Assembly (NCBI GenBank): GCA_003024175.1
Contig: MDYQ01000143.1
Coordinates: 64,001 to 75,716, forward strand
DNA length: 11,716 nucleotides
Source of the DNA: Planoprotostelium fungivorum
Lineage: Eukaryota > Evosea > Variosea > Cavosteliida > Cavosteliaceae
Reading direction: 5' to 3'
Under the pieces are notes generated by a model that was not told the DNA's origin, searched no databases, and saw only the letters and a program-made list of their open reading frames with translations. The translations under genes and the position numbers were made by a program. Shown in pieces: positions 1-9,340 of this stretch (within the stretch, counting starts at the first letter, position 1; the number at the start of each line of letters is the position of its first letter).

Positions 1-390
1 TCAATGTGATGTATCTGTTTGAGATGTTGGAATCGAGAAACATCAGTTGTCATCGCGAATCGCACCTGAGTTCGTTGCCTTGAGTGTACTCGTGGATTCC
101 ATAGTTGTATGTCAATTCAATGCAGAAGTGATCCTCGTTAGAGGGACCGATCATGGTCTTACTCCAATCGCCACTGTAGGGGCCATTACAGGTGGCCTCA
201 CAGCCGTTCTGGAACTCTTCGTGACGATAGACTCTAGAATGAAGCAGCTCCTTCGAGAACTCGATCCATGCTCTCAGGTCAGTGATCTTGAACACCCAGT
301 GCAAGATCCTGTGTTGTGTCTCTAACTGAATTCGCTGTCAGCCTAATCCTTCGAACAGATCGCCTCTTCTCCTACCTTCTCTACTGGCAT
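1..390 (-). CDS. glod4: GLOD4-like glyoxalase-domain protein, N-terminal part (cut by window edge)
   Basis: Three exons are visible on the minus strand: 390-376, 325-66 and 14-1, the last running off the window. Introns 375-326 and 65-15 have GT..AG ends, and the first has a CTGAC branch-point-like site before its acceptor. The start at 390 gives MPVEK, which joins in frame to an exon carrying LHWVFKI, RHEEFQNGCEATCNGPYSG, WSKTM and ELTYNYGI. These match the N-terminal signature of GLOD4 (vicinal-oxygen-chelate superfamily, glyoxalase I fold). Without this first exon the long exon has no ATG before an upstream in-frame stop, which supports the model. GLOD4 proteins are conserved but lack a well-established enzymatic reaction, so no substrate is claimed. 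Only about 96 of the roughly 300 residues expected are present. The gene diverges from the oxidoreductase at 708. Confidence 0.85.
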
Positions 391-707
391 TCTGCTCCTC
401 GATCACGATTGTTTGACAACGATGCCTTCTCTCGTCGATGATGTGCGTGACTGACGCGATCACCTCAGCCCTTTCGCAGATCGCAGTTACCTCCTTAAAG
501 TGTTCTCCAAAGTTTGTCGAACAGTGAAAAGAGGGTGACAAACACTCTTCCACGGAAAGGCCTCAGAACATGTCGTTATCACAGATGAATCACGTTAAGA
601 TGATGAAGTCGTACGTTGTCTAACGCGAACTGCCGGATGAGAAATTTCGCGTCTCTGGCATTCGGAGGTCCGGTGTTTTACCCGAGTTTCATTATTCTCA
701 CGACACG
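391..707. promoter_or_regulatory. divergent intergenic promoter region between GLOD4-like gene and aldonolactone oxidoreductase
   Basis: This 317-bp gap separates two gene starts that point away from each other, so it must hold both promoters and 5' UTRs. No convincing TATA box or open reading frame is seen. It contains CGCG-bearing stretches near 622 and 648. The second of these is part of a 12-mer that recurs upstream of the p62-like gene (see 642-653). Start sites cannot be placed from sequence alone. Confidence 0.5.
642..653 (+). promoter_or_regulatory. candidate shared promoter element AAATTTCGCGTC (copy 1)
   Basis: AAATTTCGCGTC lies 54-65 bases before the ATG at 708. The identical 12-mer lies on the minus strand at 5709-5698, 79-90 bases before the ATG at 5619 of the p62-like gene. 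Both copies point toward their gene. The core TTTCGCG resembles an E2F/DP-type site (TTTSSCGC). Function is inferred from position only. Confidence 0.35.
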
Positions 708-2424
708 ATGAGCACCATCACGCCATCATTTCCTGCCAACTTCTTTGGGAATGAGCCAGCGCAGCTGGCATCTCGATTGACGAAGACTGATCTTGCCACA
801 TTGGCGGAGGTCAGAGGTGATACGATTTACAATTGGTCTGGCATCCATTCCATCGCGAGGAAGTCACAGTTGGTCAAACCAGAGACGGAACAGCAATTGT
901 CTAAAATCGTCAGAGAATCCAGAGGAAAGGTGAGATATCATCGATGATCATATCGAAAGACTGATGATTAAATCGCAGATACACATCATCGGAACCGGTC
1001 TATCTTACGAACAGATCGCTACACTTCCTCTCAACGATCCTACTTCCACTCTCATCAGCGTCGAGCACTTCAAGGGTGATCGTCCGCATCCATTCCCCTC
1101 CTTACCTCCACAGGTCTCATCTCCATCCATCACGACCGACAGACCGCCATCTTCGGTGCGGCTACCCCAGTCAATCAGATCATCTCCACCTTGGGGGAGC
1201 ACGATATGATGATCGCCTGCTCCCCTGGTGTGGTCGGCATCCAAACCATCGCCGGTGCTCTCGCTACGGGTACACACGGGCAGGGACTCTTCCAATCCGC
1301 ATACAGTGACACCGTCGTCTCATTGCGAGTCTGCCTCCCATCCGGCCAGGTGAATCACATCACCATCACTCCTCCTGACTCATCGCAGATCATCGACGTC
1401 GATGAGAACACGAAGGACTACCCCCTCCAAGCTTTCGTCACGTCGGTCGGCATGCTGGGTGTCATCTTGCACGTCGAGCTGAAGATGAAGCCCAGGGCCG
1501 TTCTTTACTGCCACAAGACAACCTGCAACTTTGATGAGTTCCTGGAAAACTACCCCGAGTGGAACGAAAATTCACATCACGTGAAAGCCTGGTGGTTCCC
1601 CGAGACAGACCAAGTCCAACTGTGGAGAGTAGACGAAGCCAATCCACAGCTGTCCTCTACTTTCCTCTCTACCGACAGGAAGGCACCGTTCGAGACGGAC
1701 AACGTGGCCCACAGCATGCAGGACACAGTCGACCGCTACGTCGAGAAATTATCCCACGACACGAATTCGTCCGCGACGAGCCACCAGCCGCAGTTCTTAA
1801 CCGTCAAGCGCTTCGCAGACACGAGAAACTTGGTCGGCTACACGGAACAGATCTTGACGAAGGGCATTCCTGTTCCACAGATCAACTGCGAGATCGCCGT
1901 ACCTTTGAAGAGGTTTAGAGAGGCTACTGCAGCCCTCCATCAATGGAACAAGGAGAACGCGGGGAAGTTGCACTATCCTTTCATCTACCGAGCCGTGGGG
2001 AAGAGTGACGCTTGGCTGTCGCCAGTACACGAGGGACCGGCCGTTTGGATCGGATTCCTCGTTTATATTGGAGAGGACGGAAGTGTGAGGAGGGATGGTA
2101 TGGAGACCATGGAGAGACTTCAAGAGGTGATCATCTCCATCATCCATCATCCATGATCATCATCACGATCGCACGATGGAGTGTTGGTCTGACTCATCGC
2201 AGCTGTTGGCCGGATTCGGAGGCCTCCCTCACTGGGGCAAGCACTTTGTCCCCAAGACCTACGACTTTGAAGGGAAGATCCGCAACTGGAACAACTTCTT
2301 GGAGCTGAGGAAGCGAGTGGATCCCACCGGTCGATTCTTGAGCCGATTCATGTCGGAGATCATCGTGAACAATCAGAAGTTATCGGCTGAGAAGAGAACG
2401 AGGAACGTGAGGGCCAAACTGTAA
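708..2424 (+). CDS. FAD-linked aldonolactone oxidoreductase (L-gulono/L-galactono-1,4-lactone oxidase/dehydrogenase family)
   Basis: Four exons, 708-929, 979-1075, 1114-2126 and 2203-2424, join to a 517-residue protein. Introns are 49, 38 and 76 nt with GTGA donors and CAG acceptors. The N-terminal half is a VAO/PCMH-type FAD-binding domain: NWSG near residue 43, IIGTGLS at 77-83 and GALATGTHGQG around 155-164. The C-terminal part is the ALO domain, ending with the family's HWGK motif at 454-457 and DPTGRF. Family members oxidise aldono-1,4-lactones, the last step of ascorbate or erythroascorbate synthesis. Where many animal and fungal enzymes carry the covalent flavin histidine (GHS), this protein has Leu82, as in plant L-galactonolactone dehydrogenase, which suggests non-covalent FAD. 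The substrate cannot be fixed from sequence; bacterial-style sugar-alcohol oxidases are the main alternative. No clear signal peptide or transmembrane helix is seen. Confidence 0.85.
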
Positions 2425-2709
2425 GATAGAGGAGACCTTGTGTGCTTTTATGGAGGGAGAGCATCGAAATGCGGAGATAAAGACATGTGACTTCGTAATC
2501 AGTGGATCGAAAGGGTCATGGACAGATGATCTCAATCAATGCCACGCTGATCATCACATGATTCACTTTTTTTTCGCATCAAAAGATGAGCCATCATCGT
2601 GCACACGTACATCACATGCACATCACCCACGCTCCGTCACCAAAAAATAATCATTTATTTCATAGATCGTCACATGCCCAGCACACCGACGGCCTCACTA
2701 GAGAAGAAC
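2425..2709. other. convergent 3' UTR region of the oxidoreductase and Rab5 genes
   Basis: This 285-bp stretch lies between two gene ends facing each other. It has A/T-rich tracts at 2567-2576 and 2641-2660. A minus-strand AATAAA at 2659-2654 lies about 51 bases past the Rab5 stop and is a good poly(A) signal for it. For the plus-strand gene the nearest candidate is AATAAT at 2646-2651. The two transcripts probably end close to each other or overlap. No gene is seen here. Confidence 0.5.
2654..2659 (-). terminator. poly(A) signal AATAAA of the Rab5 gene
   Basis: Canonical AATAAA on the minus strand, about 51 bases downstream of the TGA at 2712-2710, in an A/T-rich tract. Confidence 0.55.
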
Positions 2710-3617
<908 letters not shown>

Positions 3618-3721
3618 ATTCTCTCCTCTCCAGCACTCTCGGTGCCGCGTTCAATGATGAGACCCGATGTTTTGCTGAATGGAAGAAATAAAACTTACAC
3701 AATTACGACTTTATTTCCTTT
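3618..3721 (-). promoter_or_regulatory. very short tandem intergenic gap (3' end of p62-like gene, promoter of Rab5)
   Basis: Only 104 bp separate the p62-like stop codon from the Rab5 start on the same strand. Within it a minus-strand AATAAA at 3715-3710 begins 6 bases after the stop, so the p62-like 3' UTR is probably tiny. The remaining 90 bp or so must carry the Rab5 promoter and 5' UTR. This shows how compact the gene-rich part is. Confidence 0.55.
3710..3715 (-). terminator. poly(A) signal AATAAA of the p62-like gene
   Basis: Canonical AATAAA on the minus strand, 6 bases after the TGA at 3724-3722. It is unusually close to the stop, consistent with the 104-bp spacing to Rab5. Confidence 0.5.
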
Positions 3722-5619
3722 TCATCCCAAAAGGTGGACAACAGCCTGAACCACGTCACCCCTTGTCTGGATGAGAGCCTCAAAGTTGTCTTTCTCGTTG
3801 GTGAATCCCATGTCCTTCAACTGCTTCATGCCAGCCGAGATCGCCTGATCCGGTGCTTCCATCGCGGGGGCGGGGGCCGGTGGGTGATGGTTCTCCACTC
3901 TAGGTTCCTGTCGAAACATGAGATCTCCATCGACGACATCGATCGCGTCGCGATGCGATTCGGGCTCACATCGATCGGATGATTAAAGTGGAAGGTGTTC
4001 GAAGTGATGGGGGGAAGGAAGGGGTTCTCTTGTGCTCTCTCCTCTAACACGGGTGCGCTGAAGGGCGTCGAAAACTGTCTCAGATGAGTTCATCTGTCTT
4101 CTCATCTTGTCACTCACCACCAAGAGAGGATGAGTGGGATCGTGTTGACTGACTGGCCTGCAGTTCTGACACAAATCAAAGTCTTGACAGACCGAGCAGC
4201 GATAGCGAGCGCCTCTGATTCTCGCCGAACACTGATCGCACATGGCCATGTGGATGTCTGACAGAGATGAGAAGACTATTCCATCTACAACGCTCACCGG
4301 TCGCGGGAGCGTTCTGTGGAGGGTAAGTCAGAGGTGGCTGGTTGTAGATGGGGGGTTGCATGAAGTCGTTAGAGAAGGGAGGTTGCTGTAGGGTGGCGGG
4401 GATACACATGAGAACAACATCATGGTGGAACTGATCGAATGCATGATGGTTGTGAGTGCCCAACTGCTGGCAGCCCGAGCACAGATCGTAGTCGGGACAC
4501 TCCGTGCAATGGTATCGGAACGAGTCTTTAGAGATCTTCAACTGGGAGGAGTAAGTTTGTGTCGAGATGATGGACGTGTTGGAGATGATGCATCACCTGA
4601 CATCCATCACAGTGATGGTAAGTGGTGTCGATCTGTTGGGTGGGAACCACAGGCTCTTCCTCCCTCTTCTCTTCTGCAGGTGCCAGGACATCATGGGTCG
4701 ACATCTCCTCGACCTTCTCAACAGAATCTTCCACCTTCTCCTCTACCTTCTCTTCTTCCTTTGGTTCTTCTATCTTCTTCTCTTCCTCCTTCTTTGGCTC
4801 TTCTGCTTTCTTCTCCTCCTCCTTCTTCAGTTCTTCTCTGCTTTGGGAGATGATCGGTTGTGCCGCCTGGCCTGCGATGTCGATGTCCATCTTGTTCAAG
4901 ATCTCGGCGGGGGACAAGTGCCTGGCTTCGATGGAGAGAGCGTCGATGGGGATGTCGTCTAATTGGAAAGACTGCATGCGAATGAGTGTCGCTCCGAGAT
5001 TCCATCATTCATCACCTGATCTGGCTCAGAGAGTGCAAGGAGTTGTTGGTCGAGATTAGCGAGGCCAATCTACGGACAGATCAGTTGTGTATCACAATAT
5101 GATCACTTACGTTCTTCTTCGCGATGTATCCTTGTTGCTCTAGCGTGGAGATGATGGAGGAAATGAGTGACTGTTCCGATGGAAGCGAAAATTGCGATTG
5201 GGACAGAGAAGAAGGTGCATCGAGTCCGAGTGTAGAGGCACCCAAAGGACCAGGCTTCAATCCTGAGAGCGTGTCAGTGTCTTCATTCGAACCAATCTAG
5301 GTGTATCACCTTTCGGCTCCAATAGAAGATGAATGATGCTGGGACTCTGTTGCAATTGGAGAGGGACTGAAGGGTCTTTTTTGTAAATACGGATGGCCTC
5401 GCGTAGCTCGAGATCAGAAGACATCGTGACCCAATCTTGTTCGTCATCCTTATACCTCAAGAGGTGAGTCTGAGTTAAATTTGGGTCTGCAAAAGCGTGG
5501 GCAATCAGATTCAAGAGGTGGGAGAAGGAGATAGTGGAGGGGACGGATAACCTGCGGATCTCATTCGTCAGACGAATTTTAAAGACTATCTGGTCTTTGT
5601 TGCGTGGTTGTGCATCCAT
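3722..5619 (-). CDS. p62/NBR1-like selective autophagy receptor (PB1-ZZ-ZZ-UBA)
   Basis: Eight exons, 5619-5310, 5262-5111, 5069-5016, 4971-4597, 4541-4298, 4257-4118, 4074-3970 and 3907-3722, give 521 residues. Introns are 40-62 nt. PB1 (about 9-101) has both faces: basic EIRRLSV at 20-26, as in p62, and the acidic OPCA patch YKDDEQDW with SSDLELREA, so head-to-tail polymerisation is expected. A Lys/Glu-rich low-complexity segment spans about 216-278. Two ZZ zinc fingers follow: the first from Cys293 (CDGC..CTEC..DYDLC..C) to about 340, the second from Cys385 (CDQC..CSVC..DFDLC..C) to about 425. A C-terminal UBA (about 483-521) has the MGF loop and should bind ubiquitin. p62 and NBR1 link ubiquitinated cargo to autophagosomes. 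No FW domain is present and no obvious W/F/Y-x-x-L LIR motif was found outside folded domains. The start at 5619 follows an A/C-rich leader and opens the PB1 domain. Confidence 0.88.
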
Positions 5620-5697
5620 CGTGTTGTGTTGAGAAATGTGGTGCGGTGTTCCAGTGTTGTTCAGACCAAAATATTGGGCTAGCGCGGTTGTTAACGT

Positions 5698-5709
5698 GAC
5701 GCGAAATTT
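5698..5709 (-). promoter_or_regulatory. candidate shared promoter element AAATTTCGCGTC (copy 2)
   Basis: Exact minus-strand copy of the 12-mer at 642-653, 79-90 bases upstream of the p62-like start codon. It is E2F-like by resemblance only. Confidence 0.35.
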
Positions 5710-5860
5710 ACCACGCTTCACTGAAAGTGAACTCAGTGCCTCACCAGAAACTCTATCTCTTCATGAAGCATGTTGTAGACATCAACGTAGACGTCAAAGA
5801 TAGTATTCATGCAGGCACCGATGACAAGGGAGTTTAATCGAAATTTTATTCTCGATCGCT

Positions 5861-5872
5861 GCCGACGTCGGC
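5861..5872. promoter_or_regulatory. palindromic GACGTC site near the start of the DUF6697/HIRAN gene
   Basis: GCCGACGTCGGC is a perfect 12-bp palindrome with a GACGTC core, 19 bases before ATG 5891. A second GACGTC core lies at 5790-5795. A dimeric bZIP binding site is possible. The palindrome may also fall within the transcribed leader. Confidence 0.3.
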
Positions 5873-5890
5873 TGCACCTGAGATCTGGTG

Positions 5891-8349
5891 ATGGACTCTG
5901 AGAGAATACTTCAACAGATCGAAGCTCTTAAGAATGAGCTGATCGTATGTCGTGCCAGAGAGAGAGGTCAATCCAGAGCTGATGGTTCGAAATGTGCACC
6001 ACTGGTCCTGGACCTCACTGAAAACGGTGACACACACAAATCAAACAATCAGGTTGGTCTTTTGTGGATGTTCGTGTTGATCCACTCCAGGTTTCAAGAC
6101 GTACACCTGATCTCAATGTAGATGTGATTGGTTTGGTCGATTCAGATGACGAGACGAAAGGAACGCTGGTTCCACCTGTTCCATCGATGGACGTGGATGA
6201 TGGTGATCATAACAGCAACGTCGATGGGGCTGAAATGAGACAGAAGCACTGGACGACAATGAGAATAAAGAGACAGAGGTCATTCAAATCGATAATCCGC
6301 CTCCACTGGTAGATCCGCCGTCCGTGCCACCCCTTTACTCCTCTCCTCTGCTCTCCTTGACACCCACCGAGCCAGACGATCTCTCTGGCGGCAGCGACAC
6401 CTGATCCCATCAAACGAGAAGACATCATCAGAGATACGACATCCGATCGTCTCAATGAAGCTTCAGAAGTATTCGAACACGAAGCCAGAGAATGTTCAGA
6501 GAATGAGATGCAGTCGAACTATGTTTTAGACGAAGAAGCAGCGGTAGTCGCCGATAATATTGCACGTGCCGATGAATCATCGGATGTTCCCATCAAACCC
6601 GAACAGAGGATGCATCTCAAATACAAAGTGAACGGTTTCCACTTGATGAGACATTCACTTGTCACAGGTCTCCACCAAGAAGAGGAAGAAGGTGAAAGCG
6701 GAACCGCAACCAGAGGCGAAAGAAGACGACGGAGAAGGCGGAAAGGTGACCGCATCGCACGATGAAGCTGCTGACGACACCGAAGAAGGCAGAGAAGGTG
6801 AAGAAGGTGAAGAAGGAGATCAAGGAAGAAGAATTGAAGGGCAGCATCGTCTTTGCAGAGGATTCTGAACTGTGGAAGAAATTGACGAGGATCTCCGCTC
6901 TCGCCGACGAATTTTTACCCCTTGAGAAGCCCCTACGAATGTTTACTCGAAGGCACATCTGCAACTGCGTGGGGGGTAACTTGCAGGTGACGTCGTCATC
7001 GTCCATCACGATCATCACGGCCACCGTCTCGTGTCCATCACATGTCACCATCACGATCGCCGTGACGATCATCTCATGAATGTAGTGCACCGTACCTGCC
7101 GTTGGAAAGAGTACGGTCGATACGCTCTATCCGATGTCCATCTACTCGGCTCTCATGCCCAAATGGAACCCACAGTTTCCACCCAGAGCAGGTGATTACA
7201 ATTGAAGATTTTCTCTCAAATCGACCAGGTGCTCGCGGAGTCTTCCTTAATAGTGGAATGGATAAGGTGAATTGGATCTCACACGACAAGACATGACATC
7301 ATCATGATCGTCAAGATCACCAACACCATCAGATCACGAGAGTACCTATGTTCTGTAAGAGGAACAAGAATCTGTGGGAATACTGTGGAACTTACAGCCA
7401 GTACGGCGTGGCGGGATTGTTGACGGGGGAGGATTGGAGCAGGCAGCCCGCGGGAACTCTCGATTTCTGGGCGAAAGGCTGCATCGAGAGAAGGTGATCA
7501 CACTTTCATTTACCTTCGATAAAATTAAAGAATTCAGTTATTACGGTCCACAAGGCTCGATATCGTTGGAGAGGATGAAAGAAGGATTGATCAGCGGTGA
7601 GATGATGATCGATCGCGATGATGATCGATCGTGACGTGATGTTCAGGTGAATTCACCGTGGGCGTCCATGCGATGGGTTGCATCGACTTCGATATGAATT
7701 TGTACCATGTCATGTGCGAGGCAGAAGATCACCCTGAAACGGCCAACAGCTCTAAGAAGAACATCAAGAGAGGTCAGGACCGAGGTGAAACATTAATTCC
7801 AACCCCTCTCTTAATTTGGTAGATTTCTACACTTGCATATTGAACAAACACGTACCACAGAGTCCAATAGAATTGAACAAGGGTGATGATCGTCATCTCA
7901 TCTTCAGCATCATCGCTCATCGTGACATTCAGATGATGCATTGACTCTGAAGCACGAACCACATCCAAAAGATAAGAACATGATCAGAGTGTACAGAGGA
8001 GGAGATTGCGTGGGACACCTGCCCGTTCGTTTCCGAATGATGATGGCTCCCCTCGTAGACAAGGGCCTCTTGAAAGTTTCCTCTCGTGTATCTTCTCTTA
8101 AGAAGGGAAAACTGAAAGGAATCTTTGTCACGGTAAAGACGAGATGGGAGAGGAGACTGATCTTATGAAGGTGAAAGAGTTGAAGAAGGAAGAGGGGGAG
8201 ATGACTAGGTATGATGGGCTCAGACTTGCATTGCAACTTACAATGGATGAATGGATGGAGGTAAGAGGAAGATAAGAGGAGATGTTGAGGAGTTGCAGAA
8301 GATGGACGATCTGGCAATTTCCAAAGGAGAAATAAGTCAAGTTGAATAG
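5891..8349 (+). CDS. SIM- and SUMO-site-rich protein with DUF6697-like and HIRAN-like domains
   Basis: Fifteen exons: 5891-6052, 6091-6202, 6244-6323, 6376-6627, 6668-6745, 6786-6986, 7086-7191, 7229-7266, 7333-7493, 7538-7596, 7647-7772, 7823-7882, 7933-8132, 8171-8260 and 8299-8349, giving 591 residues. The acidic N-terminus has three SUMO-interaction-like motifs: LVLDLTE (38-44), VIGLVDSDDE (66-75) and VIQID (104-108). Four psi-K-x-E sites follow (IKRE 130, IKPE 191, VKAE 211, IKEE 241), with an NLS KKRKKVK at 206-212. Residues about 283-440 resemble fungal DUF6697: RRHICNCVGGNLQ, LYPMSIYSALMPKWNP, VPMFC..NLWEYCGTY, DFWAKGC and GEFTVGVHAMGCID. Residues about 470-545 resemble HIRAN (LTLKHEPHPKDKNMIRVY, GDCVGHLP, MAPLVDKG). 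HIRAN binds DNA 3' ends in HLTF. A nuclear DNA-repair or chromatin role is inferred. Uncertain joins: the third intron could start at 6309; 6746-6785 has a weak GAAG acceptor but a CTGAC branch point; if 8133-8170 is not spliced, the protein ends at 8168. Confidence 0.72.
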
Positions 8350-8386
8350 ACAAGAGCTTTCATTCAAAATTTGATTTGCATCCTAA

Positions 8387-8392
8387 TTTATT
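8387..8392 (-). terminator. minus-strand poly(A) signal AATAAA of the decayed gene at 8397-8700
   Basis: AATAAA on the minus strand begins 4 bases past the TAG at 8399-8397. It supports reading 8397-8700 as the 3' end of a former gene. It lies 38 bases past the end of the convergent plus-strand gene. Confidence 0.4.
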
Positions 8393-8396
8393 CTAA

Positions 8397-8700
8397 CTAA
8401 ACAACAAAAACAAAAGCTGCAAGCAGGATACCAATGCTCAGACTCTCTGTGCCAGATCCAGATCTGGTGATAGTGCGCTAGTTGTGATCTATGTGGCTAC
8501 CAGTTGCTACAGGTACTTGTGCTAGTGCAGGGGAAGCTGAGGTGCTCTCAGTGGCTGCAGAAGTGAAACCACTGCTAATAATTCTAGAGTTGATGGAAGA
8601 ACTGATGTTACAACTGTAGACAAGCAGTATACTGGTCAGTACATATACAGTGTCCGTAAAGTGATGATTAGAGAGATCAAATTGAGACAATGACATTGGA
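8397..8700 (-). pseudogene. 3' remnant of a Ser/Thr-rich, GPI-anchor-like surface protein gene
   Basis: One minus-strand frame runs from about 8700 to a TAG at 8399-8397, with one in-frame TAG at 8480-8478. Before that stop the product is Ser/Thr/Ala-rich (SSSINSRIISSGFTSAATES and similar). After it come 26 residues ending SIGILLAAFVFVV, a hydrophobic tail of the type that directs GPI anchoring or tail membrane insertion. A poly(A) signal follows directly. This suggests the C-terminus of a cell-surface protein, broken by one stop and replaced upstream by the repeat array from about 8754. The frame stays open into the array up to 8783, but that part is repeat DNA. An intron that removes the stop is the alternative. 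No family is recognised. Confidence 0.35.
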
Positions 8701-8753
8701 AAGACTATGAAGATTGGAAAACTATTCATAACTATTGGGACACCGTGGGACCA

Positions 8754-9340
8754 GGGGGTCGGACCATTTCCAACCCACATCATCCTGACTCAGTCAGAGG
8801 CACCAGATACCCTGATTCTGCCAAAATAGGAGAAAAGTCAGACATTCCATTCCTAAGATGACTTATGATGATGTGCGTATCAGCCATTTCATCACTTGGG
8901 CAAGTGGGGGTCAGAGACCCCAGCATACATCATTCTGACTCCGACAGATGCGCTGATTCCAACGGTGAAAGAGAAAAGTGGTAAAAGTCGTTTCCAGCTG
9001 AGATAAAGCCATTTGTACGCTAAGGCTTAGCGTACGGACGCTAGACCTTAGCGTAATTTGCACTCATCTCTGATGCAAACGTCCGGAGGTAGAAACAGAT
9101 ACCACTCCTGGGTAGGCCAGGTGTTGTTCTACATGTTCATGGTGTCAGACTTGACCTGGCACCCTCCCTAAGGTCAGACGTGATCCCGCTTCTCATGCAT
9201 ACATTTGGTGTCAGACCGATTCCAACTGACATCATTCTGACTCTCTGAGACGCGCTGATTCCAATGGTATATCACACGGGTCACAAAAACGATGCCCAAG
9301 GTGTGATATGATTGACGTGACCTCAGGCAGGTGGTACAGA
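8754..9340. repeat. tandem repeat of about 588 bp, copy A
   Basis: Copy A begins near GGGGGTC at 8754 and is followed head-to-tail by copy B, the same landmark recurring at 9341 and 9929. Copy A differs from B by scattered substitutions (for example CTGCCAAAATAGG against CCGCCAAAATATG), so it is the more diverged copy. Inside are three related sub-repeats, each with GGGGGTCAG or GGTGTCAG followed by CATCATYCTGACTC and CTGATTCC (cores at 8778, 8928 and 9230), and a hairpin at 9015-9035. No transposase or reverse transcriptase is encoded. The family is unknown; a satellite or non-autonomous element is possible. Confidence 0.85.
9015..9035. repeat. 21-bp perfect hairpin in repeat copy A
   Basis: GTACGCTAAG and CTTAGCGTAC are perfect inverted repeats of 10 bp around a single central G. 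A second, shorter inverted pair (ACGCTA..TAGCGT) lies immediately beyond, at 9038-9054. Confidence 0.8.

Larger units (their letters stand above)
5620..5890. promoter_or_regulatory. divergent promoter between p62-like gene and DUF6697/HIRAN gene
   Basis: This 271-bp gap separates two divergent starts. It contains the minus-strand 12-mer AAATTTCGCGTC (5709-5698), shared with the promoter at 642-653. It also has a GACGTCA at 5790-5796 and a perfect 12-bp palindrome GCCGACGTCGGC at 5861-5872, 19 bases before the ATG at 5891. Both of the latter carry the GACGTC core of bZIP (ATF/CREB-type) sites. An open minus-strand frame continues upstream of 5619 to 5721 but has no recognisable domain, so I read it as 5' UTR. 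Confidence 0.45.

Noticed and set aside
4422-5059. Plus-strand open frames of 131-145 residues rich in Leu/Phe/Ser
   Set aside because: They are the complement of the Lys/Glu-rich coding segment of the p62-like gene (GAAGAG repeats read as CTTCTC).
5620-5721. N-terminal extension of the p62-like protein from an upstream ATG at 5721
   Set aside because: The PB1 domain begins directly after the ATG at 5619, and the extra 34 residues have no recognisable feature. The A/C-rich stretch before 5619 looks like a leader.
6786-6845. Alternative intron from a GAAG|GTGAAG donor near 6799 to a TTTGCAG acceptor near 6860
   Set aside because: It has a better acceptor but a purine-only body with no branch point. 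The 6746-6785 intron has a CTGAC branch point and keeps a Lys-rich segment plus GSIVFAED. It remains possible.
7910-8367. Long minus-strand open frames (147 and 79 residues) opposite the end of the DUF6697/HIRAN gene
   Set aside because: They are antisense shadows of plus-strand exons that show HIRAN-like conservation and good splice sites.
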